The notes under the pieces: generated by a model
Told to the model about the DNA's origin: nothing
Database searches by the model: none
What the model saw: the letters and a program-made list of their open reading frames with translations, nothing else
Source: Lethocerus indicus
Lineage: Eukaryota > Arthropoda > Insecta > Hemiptera > Belostomatidae
Reading direction: 5' to 3'
Assembly (NCBI GenBank): GCA_019843655.1
Contig: JACDQD010000005.1
Coordinates: 26,360,954-26,424,953 of the forward strand
Length of the DNA: 64,000 bases
Translations under genes and position numbers: made by a program
Shown: positions 26,026 through 50,300 of the stretch, piece after piece
How positions within the stretch are numbered: the first letter of the stretch is position 1
Layout of the letters: each line of letters opens with the position of its first letter

Positions 26026-26906
26026 ATAAATTAACATATTGGACATTGTTTAATATAAAAATTAATGGTCTAATTTATTCTCAGGACATAAGTTGAGTAT
26101 GAGAACATTTCTTGAAAGTTATTTTATGAAAAAACTGTCAGTTCTAATGAGTCTTAAAAGTTCAAAATTGTTTGTGTTGTGGGGTTTACTTCCTTATCAA
26201 GAAAATGTTTATTGTGTATCAAAACATGAAATTCTAGGTCACTTGTGTGCCTTATTTATAGAGCGAATTTTGTTATTTTTAGTGGTTATGATAATGAGTT
26301 ACCACGATATTTCTTTCTGTACCTTTTATAAGTATTTGGAATTAAGTGTCGGGACTCAAATGAAGCATGTAAATTAAAATAACATTTTTATAAATGAAAA
26401 GACTGCGTTGATAAGCTAGTTTGTACCATTAAAAGAAAGTATTGTACATATTGTGGTTTCAAAGCATTTTGCTTTATTTAGTCTTCATTTAGATATAACA
26501 TGAAAAAATTGAAGTGATTATCGAAAACAGGAATGTAAAATAATACATTAATTAAAAAATACTTGACAAAAGTTGAAAAAAGTTCGACATTAAATTAGTG
26601 ATTGAGTTTAGTTCCTTCATTGTTGTTTGTTTTTTATTAGTTCAGTTTCTCTGTTGAAAAAGTTGTTGATTTTATAGAAACATTGTGGTTTTTAAATACA
26701 ACTTTTATATTTATATATAACAATACTAATGTATGCTTGAAATTGCCATATAAATACATTTATTGAGCCACACTTAATTACTGTAATTTAAGTTCATCTT
26801 ACCCAAATAGATGAAATAGTTTTTCAAAATTATTATTTTATGAAGTTAAAAATATGATACACTGGTCGATATATATTTCTTTGTAATCTTTTTTATTTCA
26901 CCACTT

Positions 26907-26974
<68 letters not shown>

Positions 26975-27539
26975 TATATATATTCTGTCATATTGTTGAT
27001 TATAATTACAAATGATTTTCCAATAAATGTGTTCAATATTGGAACAATGGTCTTGGAAGAGAATTAAATGTTAAATATAAGAAGAGTTATTTTTACTTGT
27101 TAAATTCCCTCTTAACATTCAATATTTATTGTTATTTAGCCCAAAGAGAAGAAAGTAACCCACAGCTAAGCTTTGCTGAAGTTAAAGATTAATTATTAAA
27201 ACAGAGAAACATTACATTATGTTATGCAATTATTTCATAGAACTTCCCAGAAACAAGGGCTTTTGTTCCTATTATAGTATGTAGTATGCAAAAATGAACC
27301 AGTATTTATATTTTTTTATGATGTAAGAATTAGTAATTCATAGCAGTTACTGGTTTTCACAAGACCACAATTTGTCTAGTGCTCGCTTACCAGATCCAAG
27401 TACATATCATTGTTCCAAGCAAATTAAGATCGATAAGAAACAAAATAACAACGTTTTTAAGACAAATAAACTTAATTCTGTTAACCATAGTTTTCATGGT
27501 CTAAATGGACAGGAGTAAAACGATCCTGAAAAATATCGT
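26026..27539 (+). other. SRA gene 3' UTR and intergenic DNA
   Basis: Nothing coding was seen. An AATAAA overlaps the SRA stop codon region and another is near 27022. Confidence 0.5.
26911..26972. repeat. (AT)n microsatellite
   Basis: About 62 bp of AT repeats, 0.9 kb after the stop of the SRA gene, probably in its 3' UTR or just beyond. Confidence 0.95.
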
Positions 27540-32742
<5,203 letters not shown>

Positions 32743-32928
32743 AAGCATACCTTATACATTTTTTTTGAAGACACACCACGCTACCATAGAGACACATCCA
32801 AAGAAAGAGTCAGCCGGGAGGATACGTGCTAAACTCTGATATATTGACAATAATAGTGTAGTCTTATAGTGTATATATGTATTTATGAACTATTTTAAGT
32901 GTGTGTGTGTATGTTGTTGTTTGTTATA

Positions 32929-32985
<57 letters not shown>

Positions 32986-34359
32986 TGTATAAGGGTCATA
33001 TCCTGGACCATTGTGAAATGTTGGATTCATATTGTGACTGTTATTTTTTTTATTTAGTTTATTGTATAACACTTTAATTGTAAGAATATAATTGTAGTAT
33101 TTGATTTTGAAGTTAGGGACACTAAGTTTTCAAAGCCAATAGTAACAATTTGTATTAGTCATATTTGTTTCTTACTTGTCTAAATGTGATGTTCAGTAAA
33201 AAAAAAAAAGAAACTGCCTCATTTGGATGCTTTGCACAAACTATGATTCATATTCTGAAAAATAAACAAACTTGAATGCAAATTGATACATTTTATATCT
33301 TTATTCATCTGGGGATAAATACTTTTAAAAAGTTTGTATGATTTGTACTAATGATATTGGAATTCATTATTTATTTTGTGTAAAAAATAATTCCTTTTGA
33401 TAGATTATATTGCATGATTTTATTGCAATTCAACTAGTAAAGTATTAATCAAATTATTTGCGTCTTATAACTTTAATATACTTGTTACTCATTGTTACAA
33501 TTTGATGGAAAATTAAATGCCCATATTCATTTAATGTTCATCTCGAAATAAAATATATTGCATCATAACTTATTATTTGCCTCTCCATTCTACGTATCAT
33601 GTTATTTCTGAGACACATTAACAATATTTAATAAAATCACAGTTGGCTATCGCAGTTCACATTAAAATTACAAAAATTATTTAATTATGACATTAAAAAG
33701 AATCCTCAATTATGTTTTATAATTATGAAAAACTAATACTTGATATTTAATGATCCATATTCTGTTAATTGCAGACTTGCAAGATGAATAATAATCCCTT
33801 CTCTAACTAAGAATGCCTCTATGTGTATGTGTGTGATGTACTTGCAGCTAAATTCTTTATAACTTTCCTGTTAGAAAATAAAAAATAACATGATAGTTTC
33901 TGCCATAAGACTGAGCAGATATTTATAGATGAATTACTTAGTTTTGCTAAAAGTAGTACTGACCTTACCGTGTTCCTCCTAAGCATTCAGTTGTGACTAT
34001 TATTATTTACAATAAAAAAATATTGAGCTCTTAATTAACGTGTAAAAGGTGGAAATGCCGTTGAAGCAATAAAGAAAAAAATGATGCGTTTTTTCTGCGT
34101 TAACGCAGAAGAAAAAGTTCTGTGCCAGTATTTTATTTTTATCATAATTTTGATTCATAGTATGGAAACACGTAGCACTGAATACAATTGAGTAGTCTCG
34201 TTAATTCTCCTTGGATACTAAGTTCAGACTACAGCAAAGGAAACCAGGATATCAAAACCATCCATATTCAATATTCAGTTTTCATTATGTAATAAATATG
34301 TATTGAGCGTTATCAGAAGAAAATGTTAGTACATTTTGTGGAAATAATAGCAGTTTTCA
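32743..34359 (+). other. UBALD 3' UTR and intergenic DNA
   Basis: No exon was recognised. Candidate polyadenylation signals lie near 33260. There is an 18-bp perfect palindrome at 34093-34110. Confidence 0.5.
32933..32983. repeat. (AT)n microsatellite
   Basis: About 50 bp of AT repeats, 0.2 kb after the UBALD stop, so probably within its 3' UTR. Confidence 0.95.
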
Positions 34360-34640
34360 TGTGTTAACGTTGGGAGTTCGGAAATAAACAGCTGGTAACG
34401 TATTGTTTATTTCAACGGGAAGTTGGCTGCACTGAACATAGGCCATAACCATAAACAATAGGGTCTAACCAGTACTGTATTACAGTTACATTCATTTTTG
34501 AGATACTCTGGTAAAATGTGAAAATGCAAATGTTGATACCGTCCGTCCGTTTTCTGATCGGTCATAAATTAATTTAGTGATCAGTGATTGGCCAAAGCAA
34601 CTGGAATGAGGGCGGTGAGTTGTAATTAGTTTTTCACTTT
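34360..34640 (+). promoter_or_regulatory. Likely Src42A promoter and first non-coding exon
   Basis: This is a modest CpG-rich patch about 0.7 kb upstream of the first coding exon, ending with a donor-like site GGGCG|GTGAGT near 34614. An acceptor (tttcatttttag) at about 35263 precedes the ATG exon, so a spliced leader is expected. Confidence 0.4.
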
Positions 34641-35362
34641 TTTTTGTATTTCGGTTTTTAAATTAGTGCGTTGTCTTTTGGAGTATATGACAGTGGTGTG
34701 ATTCGGGTAAAGAGATTAGTCCTGGAAAGGTAGCCTATATAAAATTACTTTAGTGAATCAAGGTTGGTTTAATAATGATCCATTTGGTTGAAATGTGAAT
34801 CCTACTGTTCCCAGGTATTAATCATCATCAGTATATACGAAAAATCATAGAATTTATTTCACTACATTATTTTTAAAAATTTATAATTCTTTTAATGTAA
34901 ACCTTGGCTAAATCTTAGACAATTTTGGATGTGGCCTCTTTTACTTCTTATATTATTATTAGGGAACATTTATTAATCTTAATTGTTAAAGTTATAAAAC
35001 TCAAACAAATTTATCAATTACATTAATTGTAAAGTTTTTAAAACAGTTTATTTGTACTGTCACATTGAATACAAAATCCAGGATATTGATATTGTGCAGT
35101 CTGTTGTGCTTTTTGAGAATGCTAATTAAGTAACATCCCTGAATAACAATATAATCTTGCTTCTCCACTCATCATTGTGTGGCACATTTTTTAAACATGA
35201 AATGTGTGCGACACTCAAAATAATATTTCATAATGCCTTTTATTTATTTATTTTCATTTTTAGGATATTAGGGCCAAACGTTGGTTTGAATATGGGCCAG
35301 TTGAAGTTTAATTCACTCAAAAAATTTTCTTGAACAAAAGTTTAAAGGGAAAATTGAACATA

Positions 35363-42786
<7,424 letters not shown>

Positions 42787-42789
42787 AAA

Positions 42790-42990
42790 TTCTAATTACC
42801 CATTCTCCTTCTCATTTTCTTTCTCTGTCTATCCCCTTCTCCTTCTTATCCCCCATCTCTTTCTGTCTCTCTCTATCTCTATCCATCCTCCCTTTTCTCT
42901 CTCTATCCACATTCTCTTTTCTCTCCCTATCAACACTCTCCTTTCTCTCCCCCCTCTCTCTCCATCTTTCTTTCTCTATCTCCCTTCTTT
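42790..42990 (+). repeat. Pyrimidine-rich (CT) tract in Src42A 3' UTR
   Basis: About 200 nt of almost pure C/T right after the Src42A stop, made of imperfect CTCTCTCTATC and TTCTCTCTC units. It could bind pyrimidine-tract proteins if transcribed, but may be a simple repeat without function. Confidence 0.8.
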
Positions 42991-45730
42991 GTTGTACAAG
43001 TACAAGTTCATCTCTGACACTTTTTGCCTGGGGGATAATATCTGGAAATGTTGGTAGGAAATTGAATTGAGCAGGGTTCGTTTCCTTTCATTCTTAGAGG
43101 AGAGCAAGAATAATGATTATTTCAATTAGAAATCTGAGTACTGGTAAATATAGTTGCTTTTAATTCTACTATACGATATTTTTTAAACTGAACTTATACA
43201 GCAAGAATAAATTCAAAAATATTTCTTTAAACCACTGTTTTCAGTAAATTGTACTCATTCAAAATTCTGTTTACATTTTGCTTATGGTACTCATAAGAAT
43301 TACTTTAATAAAATGCTAATTGTTTATATCATAGAGATGAAAGGCATAACCAGTGCTTACCACAGAAATAAAATATAGGGCTCTTTGTGAATTTAAATAT
43401 GGATGAAAATGAATGCTTTTTTGCACTCTTGTATGAAAAAAGCTTAGATTTGTATTAAATGAAAGGTTGCTGTATGTTTACGTCAGATATTAAAACATAC
43501 AATGAAGTTTAATTTAAAATAAATCATTTTGCTATAAAATTTCACTTTAAAAAATACCCTCTTGTTAGATCATTTGAAAAAAAGGTTTTTGTATAATATG
43601 ATACAAAATCTTTATTTCATCATTTTCTTCTTGGAGAATAAGTGACATGACCTCATAGAGTATATCTTTTCAGAATATCGTTTTTGCATGTCTTTGTTTA
43701 CAAAGGCATAATTTAATTGTTACAAAAGTTTTGGTTTATATTCCAAGTCCCCTTTGCTAGTTCTTTTTCATTTTTCTCTTATTTGTTTTCTAAATGTCCA
43801 TGTTATCGTTACTTTTCCAAATAATGTTTACCAGTTTTATTCTGAAGCAATATGGGTTGAGGTTTGTGGTAGGTATATCTCTTGAAGAGGAGTGGCCAGA
43901 GAGACTTCATTTCTATAATCAGCACAATTTTGCATGTATGTATGCGTGTGTGCAGGTAACTGCTATTTTTGTGTATAATACCCTGTATGTATACGTATTC
44001 TCAAGTAAATAGTAACATTTGTTAAATGTTACAATCCCTTCTCTCTCTACCTCTTCCTCCTGCCAGGACTTATGTTGTTCCATTTGTAAATATAGGGGTC
44101 CAAATAAATAACTGTTTCCAGATACCCTCTTTTCAGATTAACCATCCAATAGAAATGTGCAAATTTGATGTTCGTATTATAGGTATTTATTATGTTTTTA
44201 AGGTTATTTAATGAACATAATTTGTTGTTCAATCATGATGGTTAGAAGATCCTGGTTTGAAGTCCTGTATATTCAACTAATTAAATTGCAGTAATTTCCT
44301 TTTTATGTAATTTTGAGAACAAATACAAATCCATGTGATTTTAAAAATTGATTTGACTTCTAATGAAAAAAACATTAAATTAATTAATTAACATTTAATT
44401 AATTAAGTGTATGTATAACTCATGTGATGTTCCAAGCAAGTATTCAATAATTTAATATTAAATATAAATTTTATTTCTTTTAATTGCTCATGATTATTCA
44501 ACATATTTGTTTATTTATAATATTATATTGTACTACTTCAAAATGCATTACATGTTTATTTACTCATTTGAAAGTAAGTAGAGGTCAATATTTATGTGGG
44601 GGATATACTGTAACTTCTTAATGATCTAAAAACATGAGTGCAATTGTATTGTTTTTTTTTATTTAGAGGGTTCCAAATTGTACTTTTTGTCAGTACGTAA
44701 TCATGTTTGTTAAGTATATGCATACATTCTAATGCATGCTGTGCCAATGCAAAAGATTATTTTCAAAATATTACCATTTCCTTTGGATACAATTTTGGCC
44801 TTTTGTGTACTGCTACATTAAACAGGGTGAAATAACCTTAATCAAAGAAAAAAGTAAATAAAAAATTCCAAAAATAATAACGTATCTGCACATTTGTCAG
44901 CCCCATTTGTTTATCTCATAAGTATTATTATCGTTATTATGGCTCTCAAATTTATGAAAGTACTGACTCTTTTTTTACGTGGAAAAAAATTTTGAAAGAC
45001 TGTGCCTTCTTTACATTCTTTTGTATTTGTTATACTGTATTTTTTAACTATTTTTGTAATGTTGTGATCTCATCACTTGATTTCTACTTAATATTATTCT
45101 ATATTTTTGTTTATACTTCACTGTTAGAATTTTATTAATTTTTCCTTTCTTTGTTTTTTATACATTTTCCGCCACTTGTGACTGACTATTCGTGCACATA
45201 TTTAGAACAATCTATACTTTTATATTAAAAAAAAAGATTATTATAAGAAATTATGGAGCTAAAGGAAGATGAGCACTAATAGAATGAAAAAAGAATTTTA
45301 TATTTGACTCTGAATTGAATATTGGACTATTTTTTGTAGTCTTTTGGCATCCTACAAGAAATAAAAAGTTGAGGGTCCTGTTTGTATAAAAAGTATTATG
45401 AACAAGAATTACTTGTTGAATATATGTAAGATTTTTTTTTAACATGTTGAATGAATTGTAAGGAAAATATTTTGTTTTATTTATGACTCATTTTATATAA
45501 ATCCTACTTTGTAAAATTTTTAAACCAGAATTTGTTTGTAATTATTTGTAAACATCTAATAGTGGTAGATAATGGAATGATTTATTACAGTTTGTCTTGA
45601 AAAATAAAAGATTGAGACATTTCTAGTTTTAGTTCTCCTTTTGTCAGTTATGTTCTGATAACTGGGAATGTGTCACCTCTGCAGTAGATTATATTTTGCA
45701 TGATTATGGAAATTTTTGAACTCAGGGGAC

Positions 45731-45748
45731 TAAAAGCTGTAATTTGTC

Positions 45749-45798
<50 letters not shown>

Positions 45799-45816
45799 GA
45801 CAAATTACAGCTTTTA
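45731..45816. repeat. Perfect 86-nt palindrome with (AT)n core
   Basis: The left arm TAAAAGCTGTAATTTGTCAG continues as G(TA)n. The right arm is its exact reverse complement, with no spacer and no mismatch (43 + 43 nt). It lies about 3 kb after the Src42A stop, possibly within a long 3' UTR. Confidence 0.95.
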
Positions 45817-46464
45817 TATATATAAAGGCATTTATAGGAATATATCATGTTTATTAGGAATTTAGTTAAATTGATTTTATTATTTATATTGTTCTTTTTT
45901 ATTCATTGGTGGGGAGTTTGTGCTACAAGTAATAATTGCGAGAAGTCAGAAAAATAAATTTTGAATTCCTTTTTTAAGTATTTCAAATATTGTTTTATTC
46001 ATAGCTTTCCTTTATTTATGTAACAGGATATTTAATAAAAACACTAGGACATAAATTTCACTGATGGACTTAATTAGAAATATTTTTTCAAATTGAACAA
46101 ATGCTAGTTTCTTTAATTATTTGCTTCCATATTGAATTAATGTGATGATCATTACATGGATGTGGATCTCCTGACAAGATTTATGTGATAGTATACACAT
46201 TAAACATAAATGTTTATAGCAGACAGTAAAATGCAAAGATATTGCTGCATAGGGAATTACTAATATCAACTATAAAATTGCAAATCAGGAATATTTTAAA
46301 AATAAAAATGTGAAGTATTATTACACATGAAATTTATTACTTTATTATATAAGAGTAACATTTCTCATGAATGTTAATTGCATTAAGGATTAGAGACAAG
46401 TGAAGAAAGTCATGTCATTAATTAGGATGTTTCTGTCCATAAGCTATCATTTACCCTATATAAT

Positions 46465-46468
<4 letters not shown>

Positions 46469-46515
<47 letters not shown>
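46469..46515. repeat. (TA)n microsatellite
   Basis: About 46 bp of TA repeats between Src42A and the BRI3-like gene. A comparable tract lies at 51822-51860, after the BRI3-like gene. Confidence 0.95.
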
Positions 46516-46522
<7 letters not shown>

Positions 46523-46949
46523 TGATATTTGTCGGGGGTAAACACACCTATATTATGCATCTGAATGGGACAAAATTTGGGATGATACGTAGCTCTTTGG
46601 AAAAGGAAGAAAAAGTCTGGAACTTGTGACTTAAATTAAAAATGCATATGTAAAGCAAAATGAGCCACTTATATATTATTATGCAGTAATAGATATAAAA
46701 AGTGTATTTGATCAGATATATTTAATTATTTCATGAATAAATATAATTTACTTGGAAAATAAAATCCCGTTTATACAAATGTGTCATAACACTAATGAAA
46801 AACACTTGTATATTATATGCGTACCTTTTATTTTATATATATTATTTAGTAATAAATGTAATAATTGTATATGATCCTTTATATTTATTTGTTTGTCGAA
46901 AAAAATATGTTACTTAAAAAATAATTTCTACAAACTGAAGTTTTAAAGT

Positions 46950-47306
46950 TGCCGCCACTTCCGCTGTTAATTCGAAAAATCACCGCTGCATCGCGGATCG
47001 TTGCGAGAGCCGGTAATAAGTGACAGTAATAATTTTTTTTTTAAACCATCATGAGGGCAGTTAGTGTGTAAGGAGTGGTTGAATTATCATTATCATGTTA
47101 TTTGTATATCGAAAATATATGTTTATAGAATCACGAAACATTTTTTAAAGAACCTATAACGGAAGAGATTTTTTTTATAAAAATAAAAGTTTACTTGTGG
47201 CAACACTGTCAATCTCAAGTATGAACTGTCATTCTTTTTTTCATCTCAGTCCGCTGACAGTTATGTTTTGTTAGTAAATATTGACGTTTGTTGTCGGTCT
47301 TTCCAG
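46950..47306 (+). promoter_or_regulatory. CpG-rich region upstream of the BRI3-like gene
   Basis: CpGs cluster at 46953-47015 (GCCGCCACTTCCGC..., GCATCGCGGATCGTTGCG), and there are more before the ATG at 47307, against a depleted background on both sides. It is the likely promoter and short 5' leader. A ttccag just before the ATG could also be an acceptor. Confidence 0.4.
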
Positions 47307-50300
47307 ATGTCAAAACAACGACATTTGTATGAGAACAGGCAAAGTGAGACAGTAAAATGTATGTATTATAATTTTCTGACTACACCAGTCAATTTTTTTT
47401 TCTTTATGAATCTTATTTTATATTAGCATCGCATAAAATGTAAATTATATTCTGATATAAAAGTGCTTAGGTGATATAAAAGTGCTTAGGATCTAAAAGT
47501 GTAAACAGTTTCAAATGAACTGCATTGTAGGAATATACTTATATATACGAATGCTACCATGTGTGTTATCATATTGTGTAATAACTTTTCATTCTGCGGG
47601 CAATTGTAGTTGATATTCCATCAACAAGTAAGGAGGATGGCCCTCGTTTGTCCAGATCTTTTGGTTCTCCATTACTGACTGATGTTGGCAACTCCTCCAA
47701 GTATGATACATTTACCAACCAAGAAGAAATTATCGTTGTTGGTGTCTGTCCTGCCTGTAGAGTAGGTATATTATTTCTTATTAACACATAATTCTGTAGT
47801 AATAAATGTAACGGTGAAATTGTTATCAGTGTTTTTTGGACTTACAGTTGGCCATAACAGCCAGGTCTTTTAGCTTGTGTATAAAGAAATTATATTACAA
47901 ATGCATCAGCAATGTTGAGAAGTGTTATAACAGTACGCTGCTATCATTTTTATATATCTGTTCTTTGAATGAATCACACATAAGTATAAAATAATTGGTA
48001 CTATTATTGAGTGTTAATGGATTGACAGGCATACAAGCCATTTTTTCCTTTTTGTTGCTTAGATTTCTGTAATTTTTAAGATTAAACTTTATTCTGAAAT
48101 GTATGAATGTTTCTTTCTTTGTTTCATCAGGTAAGACATAAACACTATGTATAATAATAAAAATAAAATGGTTTATTCCAATATAGTGATACATTACTTT
48201 TTTACTAATGTACAAAATGTACAGCATTCTAATCTGGCATTGTACCGTCTGACCTACACAGCCTGAATTTATCCTGAGAGGATCTCTTGGACTTTAAATC
48301 CTGAATAAAAAGGCCCTAATTCAGTTTTTCACTCTATGAACTGCCTCCTCAATATACGACAGAAATAAAACCACAATCAGGGTGGTGAAATGCTTGCAAC
48401 AATTAGAGTAGGTTGAGGTAAAGGAATAGATAATCGCATCATGCATAGGAATCAAAGCTGTGTAACTCAGATGGTAGGGCACTGGAGAGCTATTCATGTC
48501 TAGATTCTTTATCTGTTAGGAAATTCGAATTTACAGTGATGTAGTATAGGTTATGTTAGTTATATATTTTTGATGGAGTGTGTGTATATTGTTGTATTTG
48601 TACCTTTTATAATTCAGGGTGTTGAGTTATTACTACTCAGAGATAAGATTGTTCTTAATACCATTTTCAAAGATTAGGGGCTTACATACACAGGACCTTA
48701 TAGGAGTCAGGTTTTTGTAGTTTCCGATTCATGAATTGTTTCAAGGTTCAATAGAAGTGGTGGAATTTGATTCCAAAATTTAATAAGTCACAAAAATTCT
48801 GAAATCTGTTCGGCTGGTAACTAAATAATTGAGGATTTTTAAAAAACAAAACAACTCATTTCCATACACAGAATAATCTTAATCACTTATATATTGTCCA
48901 TTGTTATCTATAACCTTTTGCCATTTTTCAGGCAGCGACATGATTCCTCTCTCATAAAACTGTTTGTTTTTATTTGAAAAAAACTGATCCAGCTCTAATT
49001 TTACTTCACAGTCATCGTTGAATATTTTGTCATTTAAGAAATTTTGCAGAGATCGAAACAAATAATAATCTGATGGTGCTATGTCGGGACTATTAGGTGG
49101 ATGTGGTAACACATCCCAACCAAGCTCCAATAATTTTTGCTGAGTGGCCAAGCATGTGTGGGTCCTAGTGTTATCCTGGTGAAAAATGATGCCTTTTCTG
49201 TTGGCCAGTTCTGGGCGCTTTTCTTTAATTGCATCATTCAGTTTGGTCAGTTGTTGAATGTACACATCTGAGCCTATAGTTTGGCTACTTGGTAAGAGTT
49301 CAAAATAGACGATCCCTTTATAGTCCCACCAAACTGACAACAAAACCTTTTTTTGATGATAAGGTTGTGCTGGTACACGTAATTTAGCCAATGATCTTTT
49401 CCTTACAATATTGTCGTAAACAACCCATTTTTCATCTCCAGTAATGATCTTTTCCAAAAATGGGTCACTTGCATTACGTTTCAGAAGCATATCGCAAATG
49501 CTAACGCGTTTTGTCAAATCTTGTTCTCCAAGGTTATGAGGTACCCACATATCGACCACTTTTTGGTACCCAAGACGTTTCAAACGGTTTTCAATGCATG
49601 TATGGGACACATTTAGCTTCTCCGCTATCTCTCGTGTTGTACTATGGCGATCGGTATCGATTATAGACTTTATTTGGTCATCATCGACTTCGACGGGACG
49701 GCCGGAGCGCTCCTCGTCTTTTATTGAAAAATCACCCTTGCGAAACTTTACAAACCAATTTTGACACTGACGTTCCTTTAAGGCTTCATCACCATACACA
49801 GCACATAACTTTCTGTGAGCTTGCGATGCATTTTTACCTTTAAGAAAATAGAAAAGCAAAATATGACGATAATGTTCGCTTTCTTGTTTCACCATGTTTC
49901 AATTGATATAAAACAGGCACTAACCAAGGTCTTTTCAACAGTTCGGGGCAAGTTTGGTACTGAATGTTTCATAGATACCAAGTATTGGGCTGGCAACTAA
50001 GTCATTGCGGGTGTCACCGATAGATGGCGTTATTTATATTTTTACGCGTGTTTACATCTTCGAACTGATAGTCTTCTCATATTTAATTACTTGCTACTCT
50101 AAGTAACATTCAGTAGCAAACTTGCCCCGGTCTATTTAATATTGTCTGTTTGACATCAATTGAAACAAGAAAGCGAACATTATCGTCATATTGTGCTTTT
50201 TCATTTTCATAAAGGTAAAAATGCATCGCACGCTTCAAGTAAATTATGTGCTGTTTATGGTGATGAAACCTTAAAAGAACCGGAAAACCTGTGTCAAAAC

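Larger units (their letters stand above)
42787..46949 (+). other. Src42A 3' UTR and intergenic DNA
   Basis: No coding exon was recognised here. AATAAA signals near 43368 and 45603 are candidate cleavage sites. The stretch also holds the CT tract, the 86-nt palindrome and a TA microsatellite. Confidence 0.5.

Noticed and set aside
47569..47787. A 72-codon minus-strand frame
   Set aside because: It is antisense to exon 2 of the BRI3-like gene, where the plus strand carries the recognisable VVGVCPACR motif.
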